This document shows positions 1 to 7,928 of a stretch of DNA of 58,484 nucleotides, in pieces. The stretch lies in NCBI GenBank assembly GCA_017695115.1, contig JADILV010000073.1, positions 1 through 58,484 of the forward strand, read 5' to 3'. The first letter of the stretch is position 1. Each line of letters begins with the position of its first letter. This stretch comes from Candidatus Cryptobacteroides avicola. Lineage in GTDB: Bacteria; Bacteroidota; Bacteroidia; Bacteroidales; UBA932. Under the pieces are notes generated by a model. That model saw nothing but the letters and a program-made list of their open reading frames with translations, was not told the DNA's origin and ran no database searches. A program made the position numbers and the translations under genes.

Positions 1-1976
1 TTCCCGTTGGCATCAAGCACGCCCTTGTCTTTCCTGCGCAGCAGAGAATAAGGAGGCGTAAGCTGCAATGAGAACGAGAACTCCGATCCCTGGCGCGGAT
101 ATATCTGCTGGTCGGTAGATGTTCTGGACAAACTCAGAGTATAGCTGAGGTTATGAGAAATACCTGTATCAAACAAGAAATTGTAAGCCCAGTTCTGAAG
201 CCTGTATGTCTGCCAGCTGAGCTGGTTGTACAGGACGAAGTAGTTGTCAGGCCATTTCAGTCTGTTTCCGATTCCCGCAGCGACACCGTAAACCTCCATG
301 AACTCATCATCATTCAGGATGTTGAAGGCGATATAAGAATTGGTCTGTCTTGTATAGTACAAGGAAACGCTCAAGGATGTAGGCTTCTTGCCGAACAGCC
401 ACGGTTCCATGAAACTTGCAGACAGGCTCGTATAATACGTACCGTTGGTCTGGAACCTGATAGCCAGATTCTGGGCATCTCCGAGCGGCACTGGACGCCA
501 TGCGGATTTGTCAAACAGCCGTCTTGTAGAGAAGTTGTTGAAACTCAGTCCCACAGTCGCCACGAAAGTATTTCCGCCCCATCCTCCGGACAGTTCCAGC
601 TGGCTGGAAGGCTTCTCGGTCACATTATATATAAGATCGACAGTATTGTCCGCCTGGTTCGGGATTATCGAATATCCTTTTGCCGGATCCGCAATCGCCT
701 CAGGATCGAACTGCCCGAGAGAAGCGATTTCCCTTATGGACCTTTCGAAATCCGTCTGGCTGAACAGATAGCCCGGACGAGTGAATATCTGGCGGCGGAC
801 AACCCTTTCATTAGTAAGATCGTTGCCGTTGATTATGATATTGTTCAAAGTGGCAGGCTTGCCTTCGACAATCCTCATCTCGACGTCTACGGAATCACCT
901 TCCACATTCAGCTCAACCGGCTGCAGCTGGAAGAAAAGGTAACCGTTGTCCCTGTAGAGTTTGGAAACGTCGAACTCATTCTGCTTTCCGCCTCCGAAAA
1001 GGCGTTTTTCCATGGTCACTACATCATAGACATCACCTTTATTGATCATCAGGATCTTGTTCAGGTCATCCGAAGAATATACGGAGTTACCGGTCCATGT
1101 TATATTCCTGAAAAAATACTGACGTCCTTCATCCACGACGAAATCTATCTGAAGTCTGTTCGGTGATATATAATAGATGGTGTCTTTCAGAATCCTGGCG
1201 TCACGGTATCCGGATTCATTGAAAGCGCTTATGAGATTGCGCTTGTCATTGTCATATTCCTTCTCGTTGAATTTCTTGGAACTGAAGAAGTTAAGAATCC
1301 GCATATCCTTAGTCTTCTTCATGGAACGGGCAAGTTTCGACTCCTTGACATGGTCGTTGCCTGCAAAGGTAATCTTCTTGATTTTCACTTTCTGCCCGCG
1401 ATCCACGGCGAAATTCACCCTGATGGCGCTTTTGACCACTGTATCTTTCTTGGTCTGTACGTCGACTTTCGTCAGAAGGAATCCCTTTTCCTTATAATAT
1501 CTGATGATTATATCCGATGCTGTCTTGGCCACATAGTCTGAAAAGGCCCCTCCCCTTTTAAGGTTGAGACGTTCAAGCAACTCCTTCTGCTCCCCTGTCT
1601 TTACCCCGGAAAACGTCCATCTGGAAACCCTCGGACGCTCGACTATCGATATTTTGAAGAATGCCGTATCCGTAGCAGGCACTATTGAATCGATGACCAT
1701 GGAAACATCCTCGAAATACCGCTGAAGCCACAGCCTGTTCACTATCGAAGACATGTCTTCGCCCGGGACAGTAACCTCCAGTCCTTTCTGTAGACCGGTA
1801 AGCTGGATTATCTGCTTGTCACTGAAATAGTGGTTGCCTTCAACCGTAACGCCCCCTACCTTATATTTTTTTGGATTGTTGTAGTCAACCACAATACCTT
1901 CGCCTCCATTCTGGGCCAATACGGGGAAAGACACAACGGCCAGAAACAAAAGGGAGATTATCCGCCTAACTCTCAT
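1..1976 (-). CDS. bamA: Outer-membrane protein assembly factor BamA (3' part cut by window edge)
   Basis: Central Omp85-family subunit of the BAM machine that folds and inserts beta-barrel proteins into the outer membrane. Reading leftward from the ATG at 1974-1976, the frame stays open to the window edge (about 658 codons). It starts with a signal peptide (MRVRRIISLLFLAVV, then ALAQ-like cleavage at FPVLAQ), followed by successive POTRA-like repeats (for example VGGVTVEGNHYFSD near residue 41 and later VKIKKITFAGNDHVKES) and then the start of the membrane barrel. The C-terminal barrel strands lie outside the window. It follows nadK and uppS on the same strand and also has its own TAnnTTTG box just after the uppS stop. 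Identification is confident from the POTRA and barrel pattern. Confidence 0.93.
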   Translation of the reverse strand, partial: MRVRRIISLLFLAVVSFPVLAQNGGEGIVVDYNNPKKYKVGGVTVEGNHYFSDKQIIQLTGLQKGLEVTVPGEDMSSIVNRLWLQRYFEDVSMVIDSIVPATDTAFFKISIVERPRVSRWTFSGVKTGEQKELLERLNLKRGGAFSDYVAKTASDIIIRYYKEKGFLLTKVDVQTKKDTVVKSAIRVNFAVDRGQKVKIKKITFAGNDHVKESKLARSMKKTKDMRILNFFSSKKFNEKEYDNDKRNLISAFNESGYRDARILKDTIYYISPNRLQIDFVVDEGRQYFFRNITWTGNSVYSSDDLNKILMINKGDVYDVVTMEKRLFGGGKQNEFDVSKLYRDNGYLFFQLQPVELNVEGDSVDVEMRIVEGKPATLNNIIINGNDLTNERVVRRQIFTRPGYLFSQTDFERSIREIASLGQFDPEAIADPAKGYSIIPNQADNTVDLIYNVTEKPSSQLELSGGWGGNTFVATVGLSFNNFSTRRLFDKSAWRPVPLGDAQNLAIRFQTNGTYYTSLSASFMEPWLFGKKPTSLSVSLYYTRQTNSYIAFNILNDDEFMEVYGVAAGIGNRLKWPDNYFVLYNQLSWQTYRLQNWAYNFLFDTGISHNLSYTLSLSRTSTDQQIYPRQGSEFSFSLQLTPPYSLLRRKDKGVLDANG

Positions 1977-2009
1977 CGTCAATTACAGCTATTAAACATA
2001 ACAAACGTG

Positions 2010-2017
2010 CAAATATA
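2010..2017 (-). promoter_or_regulatory. Bacteroidota -7 box for bamA
   Basis: TATATTTG on the minus strand, 34 bases before the bamA ATG and immediately after the uppS stop. It would give bamA its own transcript in addition to read-through from nadK-uppS. No clear -33 TTG is visible. Confidence 0.55.
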
Positions 2018-2022
2018 CGCAA

Positions 2023-2745
2023 TTATTTGACTTTTCCATAACGCCGGTCCCGTTTTGCATACTCCTCAAGAGCGGCATCGAATTCCGCGGCTCTGAAATC
2101 AGGCCATAGCGTATCAGTGAAATACAGTTCCGAATACGCACCCTGCCACAACAGGTAATTGCTCAGTCTGAGTTCTCCCGAAGTCCGGATAATGAGATCC
2201 GGATCAGGAATATCCGCAGTAGACATGTACCGGCAGAAATCATCTGTGGACATAGCCATGATATCCTGCAGCCCCGAAGGGTTTTCCGCGGCTTCGGCAG
2301 CAAGACGTTTTGCAGCCTGGAGAATATCCCAGCGTCCGCTATAGCTCAGGAATATCACGAGAGACAGGTTCCGGCAGTCCGCCGTACGCTGCATACAGTC
2401 ATCTATCTCTGCATTCAGCCTGTCATCCAGCCGGGCCCTGTTGCCAAGTACTATGAACCTGATTCCGTTCTCCAGAAAAGCCGGCAGTTCATTTACCATG
2501 GCTTTGACCATAAGCTCCATCAGGGAACTTACTTCTGCCTGCGGTCTGTCCCAGTTCTCCTCCGAGAATGCGAACAAAGAGAGGTATCTGACTCCTTTTT
2601 TCACCGCTTCTTCCGTACATGCCCTGACACTCTCAACTCCTTCTATATGACCGTAGAATCTTTCCTGACCACGCTCTTTCGCCCATCTTCCGTTGCCGTC
2701 CATAATAATCGAGACATGGACCGGTATCCTGCTGTTTTCTTCCAT
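2023..2745 (-). CDS. uppS: Undecaprenyl diphosphate synthase
   Basis: Cis-prenyltransferase that condenses isopentenyl diphosphate units onto farnesyl diphosphate to make the C55 carrier lipid for peptidoglycan and O-antigen precursors. The family signature IIMDGNGRWAKERG lies at the N terminus with the catalytic Asp, and RTSGELRLSN lies near the C terminus. Two starts are possible: ATG at 2769 (overlapping the nadK end) or ATG at 2745 (MEENSRIPVHVS). I chose 2745 because homologues begin close to the HVAIIMDGN motif, and this gives 240 aa. Neither start has a clear Shine-Dalgarno sequence. It is cotranscribed between nadK and bamA, linking lipid-carrier supply to envelope assembly. Confidence 0.93.
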   Translation of the reverse strand: MEENSRIPVHVSIIMDGNGRWAKERGQERFYGHIEGVESVRACTEEAVKKGVRYLSLFAFSEENWDRPQAEVSSLMELMVKAMVNELPAFLENGIRFIVLGNRARLDDRLNAEIDDCMQRTADCRNLSLVIFLSYSGRWDILQAAKRLAAEAAENPSGLQDIMAMSTDDFCRYMSTADIPDPDLIIRTSGELRLSNYLLWQGAYSELYFTDTLWPDFRAAEFDAALEEYAKRDRRYGKVK

Positions 2746-2752
2746 AACGCTT

Positions 2753-3595
2753 TTACTGATTATTGCCATTTCTGATGTCTTCGCCCCAGAAAAGTTTTCC
2801 GGTAAGGGCGTTGATAAAGTTTGCCCCGTCCAATTTGATGCGGTTTAACGGAAACCCGGCCTTGGATATCCTGATTCTTGCCAGGGCTCCTGTCTCGGCG
2901 TTCCTGTTGTCTGCAGTGAAAAGCACTCTGCTGTCCCTTGAGACAAAACCGATTTCTATGACGGAACTGTCCGGCACAATCAAAGGCCTGACATTAAGGT
3001 TATGCGGAGCAATCGGCGCGATTATCAACACTTTGGACTCAGGCAGCACGATAGGCCCCCCGACACTGAGCGAATATGCCGTAGACCCTGAACTCGTAGC
3101 GACAAGCAGTCCGTCAGACCAATAGACAGGCAGGCTGTTTCCGTCTACACTCACTGTAACTCCGAGTGTAGCAGCCCCTGATCTGTGGACGGTGAACTCA
3201 TTCAAGGCATAAGGCCATGAATCTATCTGCGGAGAAGCCGCCCCTTTAATGAATTCAGCATGTAGCAGAGTGCGTTTCTCGACTGAATATCCGCCGGAAG
3301 CAATGGCACCGCATACATCCTCCGGAGTGTTTTCCGACAGGAAGCCCAGCCGCCCGAAGTTCACGCCGAGAACAGGAATCGCACTCTCTCCCGCCACAGT
3401 CGCGGCGGAAAGGAACGTGCCGTCACCACCGACGCTCAGAATCATTCCCGTACCGGAAACAATATCCGATGATCTGCTGACAGGATACAGACTGTACCCC
3501 AGACCGCAGAGTCCTTCCTCCAGCCTTTTATACCTCCCGTCGGACAGGAATCGCCTGTCCCGGACAAATACAGCCAGTTTCTTATCCTGTATCAT
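2753..3595 (-). CDS. nadK: NAD kinase
   Basis: ATP-dependent kinase that phosphorylates NAD to NADP in the cytosol. The protein has 280 aa, usual for bacterial NadK. The GGDGT motif sits at residues 56-60, followed by the NFGRLGFL segment and the glycine-rich TSSGSTAYSLSVGGP stretch that binds the nucleotide. It is the first gene of the nadK-uppS-bamA run and has a TATTTTTG promoter box at 3618-3625. It is divergent from pdxJ. Confidence 0.95.
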   Translation of the reverse strand: MIQDKKLAVFVRDRRFLSDGRYKRLEEGLCGLGYSLYPVSRSSDIVSGTGMILSVGGDGTFLSAATVAGESAIPVLGVNFGRLGFLSENTPEDVCGAIASGGYSVEKRTLLHAEFIKGAASPQIDSWPYALNEFTVHRSGAATLGVTVSVDGNSLPVYWSDGLLVATSSGSTAYSLSVGGPIVLPESKVLIIAPIAPHNLNVRPLIVPDSSVIEIGFVSRDSRVLFTADNRNAETGALARIRISKAGFPLNRIKLDGANFINALTGKLFWGEDIRNGNNQ

Positions 3596-3617
3596 CTGAT
3601 TATTGCCATACGGGCGT

Positions 3618-3625
3618 CAAAAATA
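3618..3625 (-). promoter_or_regulatory. Bacteroidota -7 box for the nadK operon
   Basis: TATTTTTG on the minus strand, 23 bases upstream of the nadK ATG, in the gap shared with pdxJ. It forms a conventional divergent pair with the box at 3669-3676. Confidence 0.55.
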
Positions 3626-3668
3626 GCACTATTTTACCAAACTTTAAACAATAATAGATAAATATGTA

Positions 3669-3676
3669 TATTTTTG
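3669..3676 (+). promoter_or_regulatory. Bacteroidota -7 box for pdxJ
   Basis: TATTTTTG, predicted transcription start near 3683. The box lies downstream of an in-frame ATG at 3664, so that ATG cannot be the translation start from this promoter. The box therefore supports the pdxJ start at 3697. Confidence 0.6.
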
Positions 3677-3696
3677 CGGCGCAAAACATTAAAGAC

Positions 3697-4416
3697 ATGA
3701 CGAAACTGAGTGTCAACATAAACAAGATCGCCACTCTCAGGAACTCCAGAGGCGGAAACATGCCGGATGTGCTGAAAGCCGCGACCGACTGCGAGAAGTT
3801 CGGGGCTGAAGGAATAACCGTCCATCCGAGACCTGATGAAAGGCATATAAGATATTCGGATGTCAGGGCCATCAGACCTGCCATTTCCACCGAACTCAAT
3901 ATAGAGGGGAATCCAATCCCTAAATTCATAGATCTGGTCAGCGAGGTAAAACCGGCCCAGGTGACGCTTGTTCCCGATGCGGAAGACGCCCTTACTTCAA
4001 ACGCAGGATGGGATACCATAAAAAACAGGAGTTTCCTTTCTGAAGTATGCAGGGAATTCAAAAGCCATGGCATCCGCACATCCATATTCATAGACCCGGT
4101 TCCCGCTATGGCAGAGGGGGCAGCAAAATGCGGATGCGACCGGGTGGAACTTTACACGGAATCCTACGCGTCAGGCTACCGGAACGACAGACTGGCCGCC
4201 ATCGCACCTTACGTGGCCACGGCAGAAGCGGCCAGAGACTGCGGAATCGGGCTCAATGCCGGGCATGATCTCAATCTGGAAAACCTTGAATTCTACATAA
4301 GGACCATTCCCTGGACCGATGAAGTGTCTATCGGGCACGCTATCATCTGCGATGCCCTTTACATGGGACTTGAAAGAACAATCCGGGCATATCTGTCCAA
4401 AGTAAAGATATTTTGA
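3697..4416 (+). CDS. pdxJ: Pyridoxine 5'-phosphate synthase
   Basis: Ring-closing enzyme of the DXP-dependent vitamin B6 pathway. It joins 3-amino-1-hydroxyacetone phosphate and 1-deoxyxylulose 5-phosphate to form pyridoxine 5'-phosphate. The product is a 239-aa TIM barrel starting MTKLSVNINKIATLRN. The signature GITVHPRPDERHI lies near residue 45 and the C-terminal GLNAGHDLNLENL and SIGHAII phosphate-binding segments are present. The start at 3697 is preferred to an in-frame ATG at 3664 because the promoter box falls between them and homologues start at TKLSVN. It is a single gene, followed by the separate promoter of the OmpH-like gene. Confidence 0.95.
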   Translation: MTKLSVNINKIATLRNSRGGNMPDVLKAATDCEKFGAEGITVHPRPDERHIRYSDVRAIRPAISTELNIEGNPIPKFIDLVSEVKPAQVTLVPDAEDALTSNAGWDTIKNRSFLSEVCREFKSHGIRTSIFIDPVPAMAEGAAKCGCDRVELYTESYASGYRNDRLAAIAPYVATAEAARDCGIGLNAGHDLNLENLEFYIRTIPWTDEVSIGHAIICDALYMGLERTIRAYLSKVKIF

Positions 4417-4417
4417 C

Positions 4418-4425
4418 TATCTTTG
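4418..4425 (+). promoter_or_regulatory. Bacteroidota -7 box for the ompH-like operon
   Basis: TATCTTTG just after the pdxJ stop, 61 bases before the ompH-like ATG. No good -33 element is seen. Confidence 0.55.
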
Positions 4426-4486
4426 CGGAATATTCGGCTTTTTCAGCCGGAAAACCGATCCGAAATAACAACGAAAACGACTTTAT

Positions 4487-5104
4487 ATGAAAAATGTATC
4501 TTTGATCCTCAGCATTGTTGCCATACTGGCGGCAGCAGCATTCGGAATAATCCTGCTTACATCTGACAAAGGCCAGGCCGCCGGAACCGGCACTGAAGGG
4601 ACGGAAACGACAAGTCCTGCAGCCAAAGGCGATATCGTCTATATCCAGCTTGACCGCATACTGCAGGAATACGACATGGCAAATGATCTGAGGTCTGTAG
4701 TAGAGACTAAAGTACAGAATATACAGGCCGAAGTGGACAGAAGAGGGAAAAAACTGGAAACCGATGTAAACGAATTCCAGGAAAAGCTCAACAAAGGACT
4801 CATGACAAGGTCTGTAGCCGAAGTCCAGAGCGAAAAGCTCAGACAGCAGGAAGCCGAGTTCAACACCTATGCAAACCAGAAGCAGAACGAAATCCTGGAA
4901 GAGCAGACCGTCATGATGAACCAGCTCGCCGACGCCATCAAGACATTCCTCGACAAATACAATGAAGACAAGAAGTACGCGATGATACTTACGAACCAGG
5001 GCGGAGCCCCTGTAATTACAGGCGATGCCACACTTGACATCACAGATGACGTCCTTGTCAAACTGAACGAGGAATACATCAAGAATAAGAACAAGAAAGA
5101 CTGA
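4487..5104 (+). CDS. OmpH/Skp-family periplasmic chaperone
   Basis: Probable periplasmic holdase for outer-membrane proteins. The 205-aa protein has an N-terminal hydrophobic segment (residues 4-25, signal or anchor) and a short low-complexity T/G/E linker. The Skp-like body follows: GDIVYIQLDRILQEYDMA, then a long charged coiled coil (about residues 65-150), and a C-terminal strand around KYAMILTNQGG that is typical of the family. The anchor lacks an obvious cleavage site, so it may stay tethered to the inner membrane. It is the first gene of an operon with a glycosyltransferase 8 bases downstream. Not to be confused with a porin despite the ompH family name. Confidence 0.88.
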   Translation: MKNVSLILSIVAILAAAAFGIILLTSDKGQAAGTGTEGTETTSPAAKGDIVYIQLDRILQEYDMANDLRSVVETKVQNIQAEVDRRGKKLETDVNEFQEKLNKGLMTRSVAEVQSEKLRQQEAEFNTYANQKQNEILEEQTVMMNQLADAIKTFLDKYNEDKKYAMILTNQGGAPVITGDATLDITDDVLVKLNEEYIKNKNKKD

Positions 5105-5112
5105 CCGGAATC

Positions 5113-6246
5113 TTGAGAATCGCAATACTGTCATGTTTCTACCCGTACAGAGGCGGAATATCTCAGTTTAACGCATGCTTATACGGAGAACTGGGCAAAG
5201 GACATGTTGTCAAAGCGTTCAATTTCAAAAGGCAGTATCCTGACATACTGTTCCCGGGCAAGACACAGTACGTGACAGCAGATGACGAGGCCGTACCGAT
5301 AGAGAGCACATCCCTGTTGGATACGGCCAATCCTTTTTCCTACTTCACCACACTGAAGGCCATCAGGGAGTGGAAGCCGGATCTGCTTATCGTAAGATAC
5401 TGGATGTCATACTTTGCACCCTCACTTGGATTCATCACCAGACACATGAAAAAGCACTGCACAGTGGTTTCCATTCTGGATAATGTAATTCCACATGAAC
5501 AGCACTTCTTCGACAGGCCGTTTACAGGATATTTCCTGAAAGGGAGCCATGGTTATGTGACATTATGCGAAGCGGTTGCGCGTGATCTGGTCGGAATCGC
5601 TCCGGACGCAAGATACACGGTAATCCAGCACCCTCTATATTCTCATTTCGGAGAAAAGACGGAAAGGCGCCTGGCAGAAGAAAAGCTCGGAATCAGAAGC
5701 GGGATGAAGAATATCCTGTTTTTCGGGCTCATCCGGGAATATAAAGGGCTGGACATACTCATAGAAGCCTTCAAAGGGCTTGGAGAAGAATACCAGCTTA
5801 TAATCGCCGGTGAACCGTACGGCAGTTTCACCAGATACCGTGAAATGATCGACGGGTCCGGATGCCAGGAACGTATCTTCACATTCCTCAACTACATAAA
5901 GGATTCAGAAGTAAAAAACTACTTTTCAGTTGCTGATGTAACAGTACTTCCGTACAGAAGCGCTACCCAGAGCGGAATCAGTTCGATTTCGTATCATTTC
6001 GAAGTTCCAATGATTGTCACTGACGTCGGCGGAATGAAGGAAACCATAGGGGACAAAGGGACCGGTGTTCTGGCTGATGACTGCACACCGGAATCAATCA
6101 GAAAATCAATACGCCTGTATTTCAGCGACCCTGTGATCCCTGAAAAATGCAAGGCTGAAATAAGAAAAGAAAAAGAACGGCTCTCGTGGGAAAATTTCTG
6201 CAGGCAGCTTCTGGCTTTTTCCGCACAACTCAAAAATACTCTATGA
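5113..6246 (+). CDS. GT4-family glycosyltransferase (TTG start)
   Basis: GT-B fold retaining glycosyltransferase, 377 aa, substrate unknown. The N terminus RIAILSCFYPYRGGISQFN is the standard GT4 acceptor-side start, and the only initiation codon that includes it is TTG at 5113, 8 bases after the upstream stop. The C-terminal half has the nucleotide-sugar domain (NILFFGLIREYKGLDIL near residue 200 and the VTDVGGMKETI segment near residue 300), but the usual EGFG-type motif is replaced by LPYRSATQSGISS. Its last codons overlap the LysM gene by 4 bases (ATGA), which suggests translational coupling. Envelope polysaccharide work is likely from context only. Confidence 0.85.
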   Translation: MRIAILSCFYPYRGGISQFNACLYGELGKGHVVKAFNFKRQYPDILFPGKTQYVTADDEAVPIESTSLLDTANPFSYFTTLKAIREWKPDLLIVRYWMSYFAPSLGFITRHMKKHCTVVSILDNVIPHEQHFFDRPFTGYFLKGSHGYVTLCEAVARDLVGIAPDARYTVIQHPLYSHFGEKTERRLAEEKLGIRSGMKNILFFGLIREYKGLDILIEAFKGLGEEYQLIIAGEPYGSFTRYREMIDGSGCQERIFTFLNYIKDSEVKNYFSVADVTVLPYRSATQSGISSISYHFEVPMIVTDVGGMKETIGDKGTGVLADDCTPESIRKSIRLYFSDPVIPEKCKAEIRKEKERLSWENFCRQLLAFSAQLKNTL

Positions 6247-7928
6247 TGAAAAACAGATTTCCAGCCGTTCTGGCTATAGGATTGCTTATAATCGTATGCC
6301 AGACTGACTATTCTCGCGCACAGGACTATACTGCACCTCAGGTCACCGTCTCCAAAGAAAAGACGAAGATGGGAGGGAAACTGTACTACTCCCATATTGT
6401 GCTTGAAAAGCAGACGCTGTATTCAATAAGCAAGGCCTACGGAGTTTCTTTAGATGATATCTACAGTGCCAATCCCGGTCTGAAAGAGACGGGACTGAAG
6501 AAAAATGCGGTCATCCTCATTCCGGACCTTACTGTCAAAGAGCAGGAAAAAGGAAGGAAGAAGGCCGGCAAAGAAGAAGACAAATATACCGTACATACAG
6601 TGCGGTGGTATGAAGACCTTGACGTCATCGCAGAAAAATACGATGTCACTGTCGAATCGATAATGGAACTGAATAATCTGAAGGGAAGGAAACTAAAGAA
6701 CAGACAGAAGCTCAGAATACCTTCAGCAACGGAAGTATCAGCCGCAGAGCCGGATGCTGCAGCTCAGGGACCAATCGTTCCTGCCACTTCAGGCGACGTG
6801 CAGAATGTATCTCCGGAAAACCGGACAACCACCGGCATTTCCTCTTCCATACTGCCGCTATTCCGCAAAAATTCAGTTGACATATCGCTCCTGCTCCCTT
6901 TAGCAGCCGGAGACAGCACTTCCGGAAGCAGAAGCAATATGGATTTCTACAGTGGAGCACTGCTTGCCGCCAGGCAGCTCGGTAAGGAAGGGGTCGGCAT
7001 AGACCTCAGCGTATATGATGTCGCAGACGGGCAAATGCATATAACAGAAGAGAGACTCAAGAGCAGCGACGTTGTCATAGGGCCGGTTTCTGCCGGAGAC
7101 TTAGGCAGGCTCCTGGCTTCTGCCCCACACAGTACATATATCGTATCGCCTCTGGATCACCGTGCAGAACCTCTGGCACTTTCGTACAAGAATTTCATAC
7201 AGGCACCGTCATCTTCTACCGCCCAGTATGCAGATCTCGCCAACTGGATAAGAGAAGAAAAATCCCCTCACGATACAGTGATAATCATCCATGAAAAAGG
7301 AATTAAGGACAGGACCGGAATCAATACTCTGACCCAGGGTCTGAAAGAAAACGGAATAGGGTTCCAGACATTTTCTTACAACATCCTGGAAGGAAGAGAC
7401 ATACCCGACTCGCTCCGGAGCAGGATGACGCTTACAGCCAGAAACCACCTGATGATAGCATCCGAAAGCGAAGCCTTCGTCAACGATGTCATCAGAAACA
7501 TAAACCTGATGGTACATGAAAAATATGACGTCGCCGTATATGCTTCATCCAAAATCCGCGGGTTCGACACCATAGAAGGTGCAAACCTTCACAACGTCAA
7601 CCTGCACGTATCGGCATCCTACTACATAGACTATGATCAGAAAGAAGTGCAGGATTTCATCATGGATTACCGCGCCCTTTTCAACACGGAACCGACACCT
7701 TTCGCCTTTCAGGGCTACGACATCATATTGTATTTTGCAGGAATCTGTTCAAAATACGGAAATGCATGGCCGGCAATGCTTCCACTCGAAGAAGAGGAAC
7801 TGCTGCAGTCAGGATTCAGATTTTCAAGGGTAGTCGTGGGTCAGTCGGAAGTCGGTTTTGCAAATACTGCAATACGGCGGATAACATACGGGCCGGACTA
7901 TTCGGTCAGCCTTTCAAAAGGTCTTTAG
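6243..7928 (+). CDS. LysM-domain protein with a periplasmic-binding-protein-like domain
   Basis: Secreted 561-aa protein. A signal peptide (ending near YSRAQ) is followed by two LysM peptidoglycan-binding repeats: one around HIVLEKQTLYSISKAYGVS and one around YTVHTVRWYEDLDVIAEKYDV. After a Pro/Ala linker comes a region of about 330 residues resembling type-1 (LivK/AmiC-like) periplasmic-binding folds, seen in DISLLLPLAAGDS, SSDVVIGPVSAGDLG and PFAFQGYDIILYF. The start at 6243 overlaps the previous stop in an ATGA junction and gives a proper signal peptide. The 3' end overlaps convergent recN by 23 bases. It may link cell-wall binding with ligand sensing in the periplasm, but no function is assigned. 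Confidence 0.85.
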   Translation: MMKNRFPAVLAIGLLIIVCQTDYSRAQDYTAPQVTVSKEKTKMGGKLYYSHIVLEKQTLYSISKAYGVSLDDIYSANPGLKETGLKKNAVILIPDLTVKEQEKGRKKAGKEEDKYTVHTVRWYEDLDVIAEKYDVTVESIMELNNLKGRKLKNRQKLRIPSATEVSAAEPDAAAQGPIVPATSGDVQNVSPENRTTTGISSSILPLFRKNSVDISLLLPLAAGDSTSGSRSNMDFYSGALLAARQLGKEGVGIDLSVYDVADGQMHITEERLKSSDVVIGPVSAGDLGRLLASAPHSTYIVSPLDHRAEPLALSYKNFIQAPSSSTAQYADLANWIREEKSPHDTVIIIHEKGIKDRTGINTLTQGLKENGIGFQTFSYNILEGRDIPDSLRSRMTLTARNHLMIASESEAFVNDVIRNINLMVHEKYDVAVYASSKIRGFDTIEGANLHNVNLHVSASYYIDYDQKEVQDFIMDYRALFNTEPTPFAFQGYDIILYFAGICSKYGNAWPAMLPLEEEELLQSGFRFSRVVVGQSEVGFANTAIRRITYGPDYSVSLSKGL

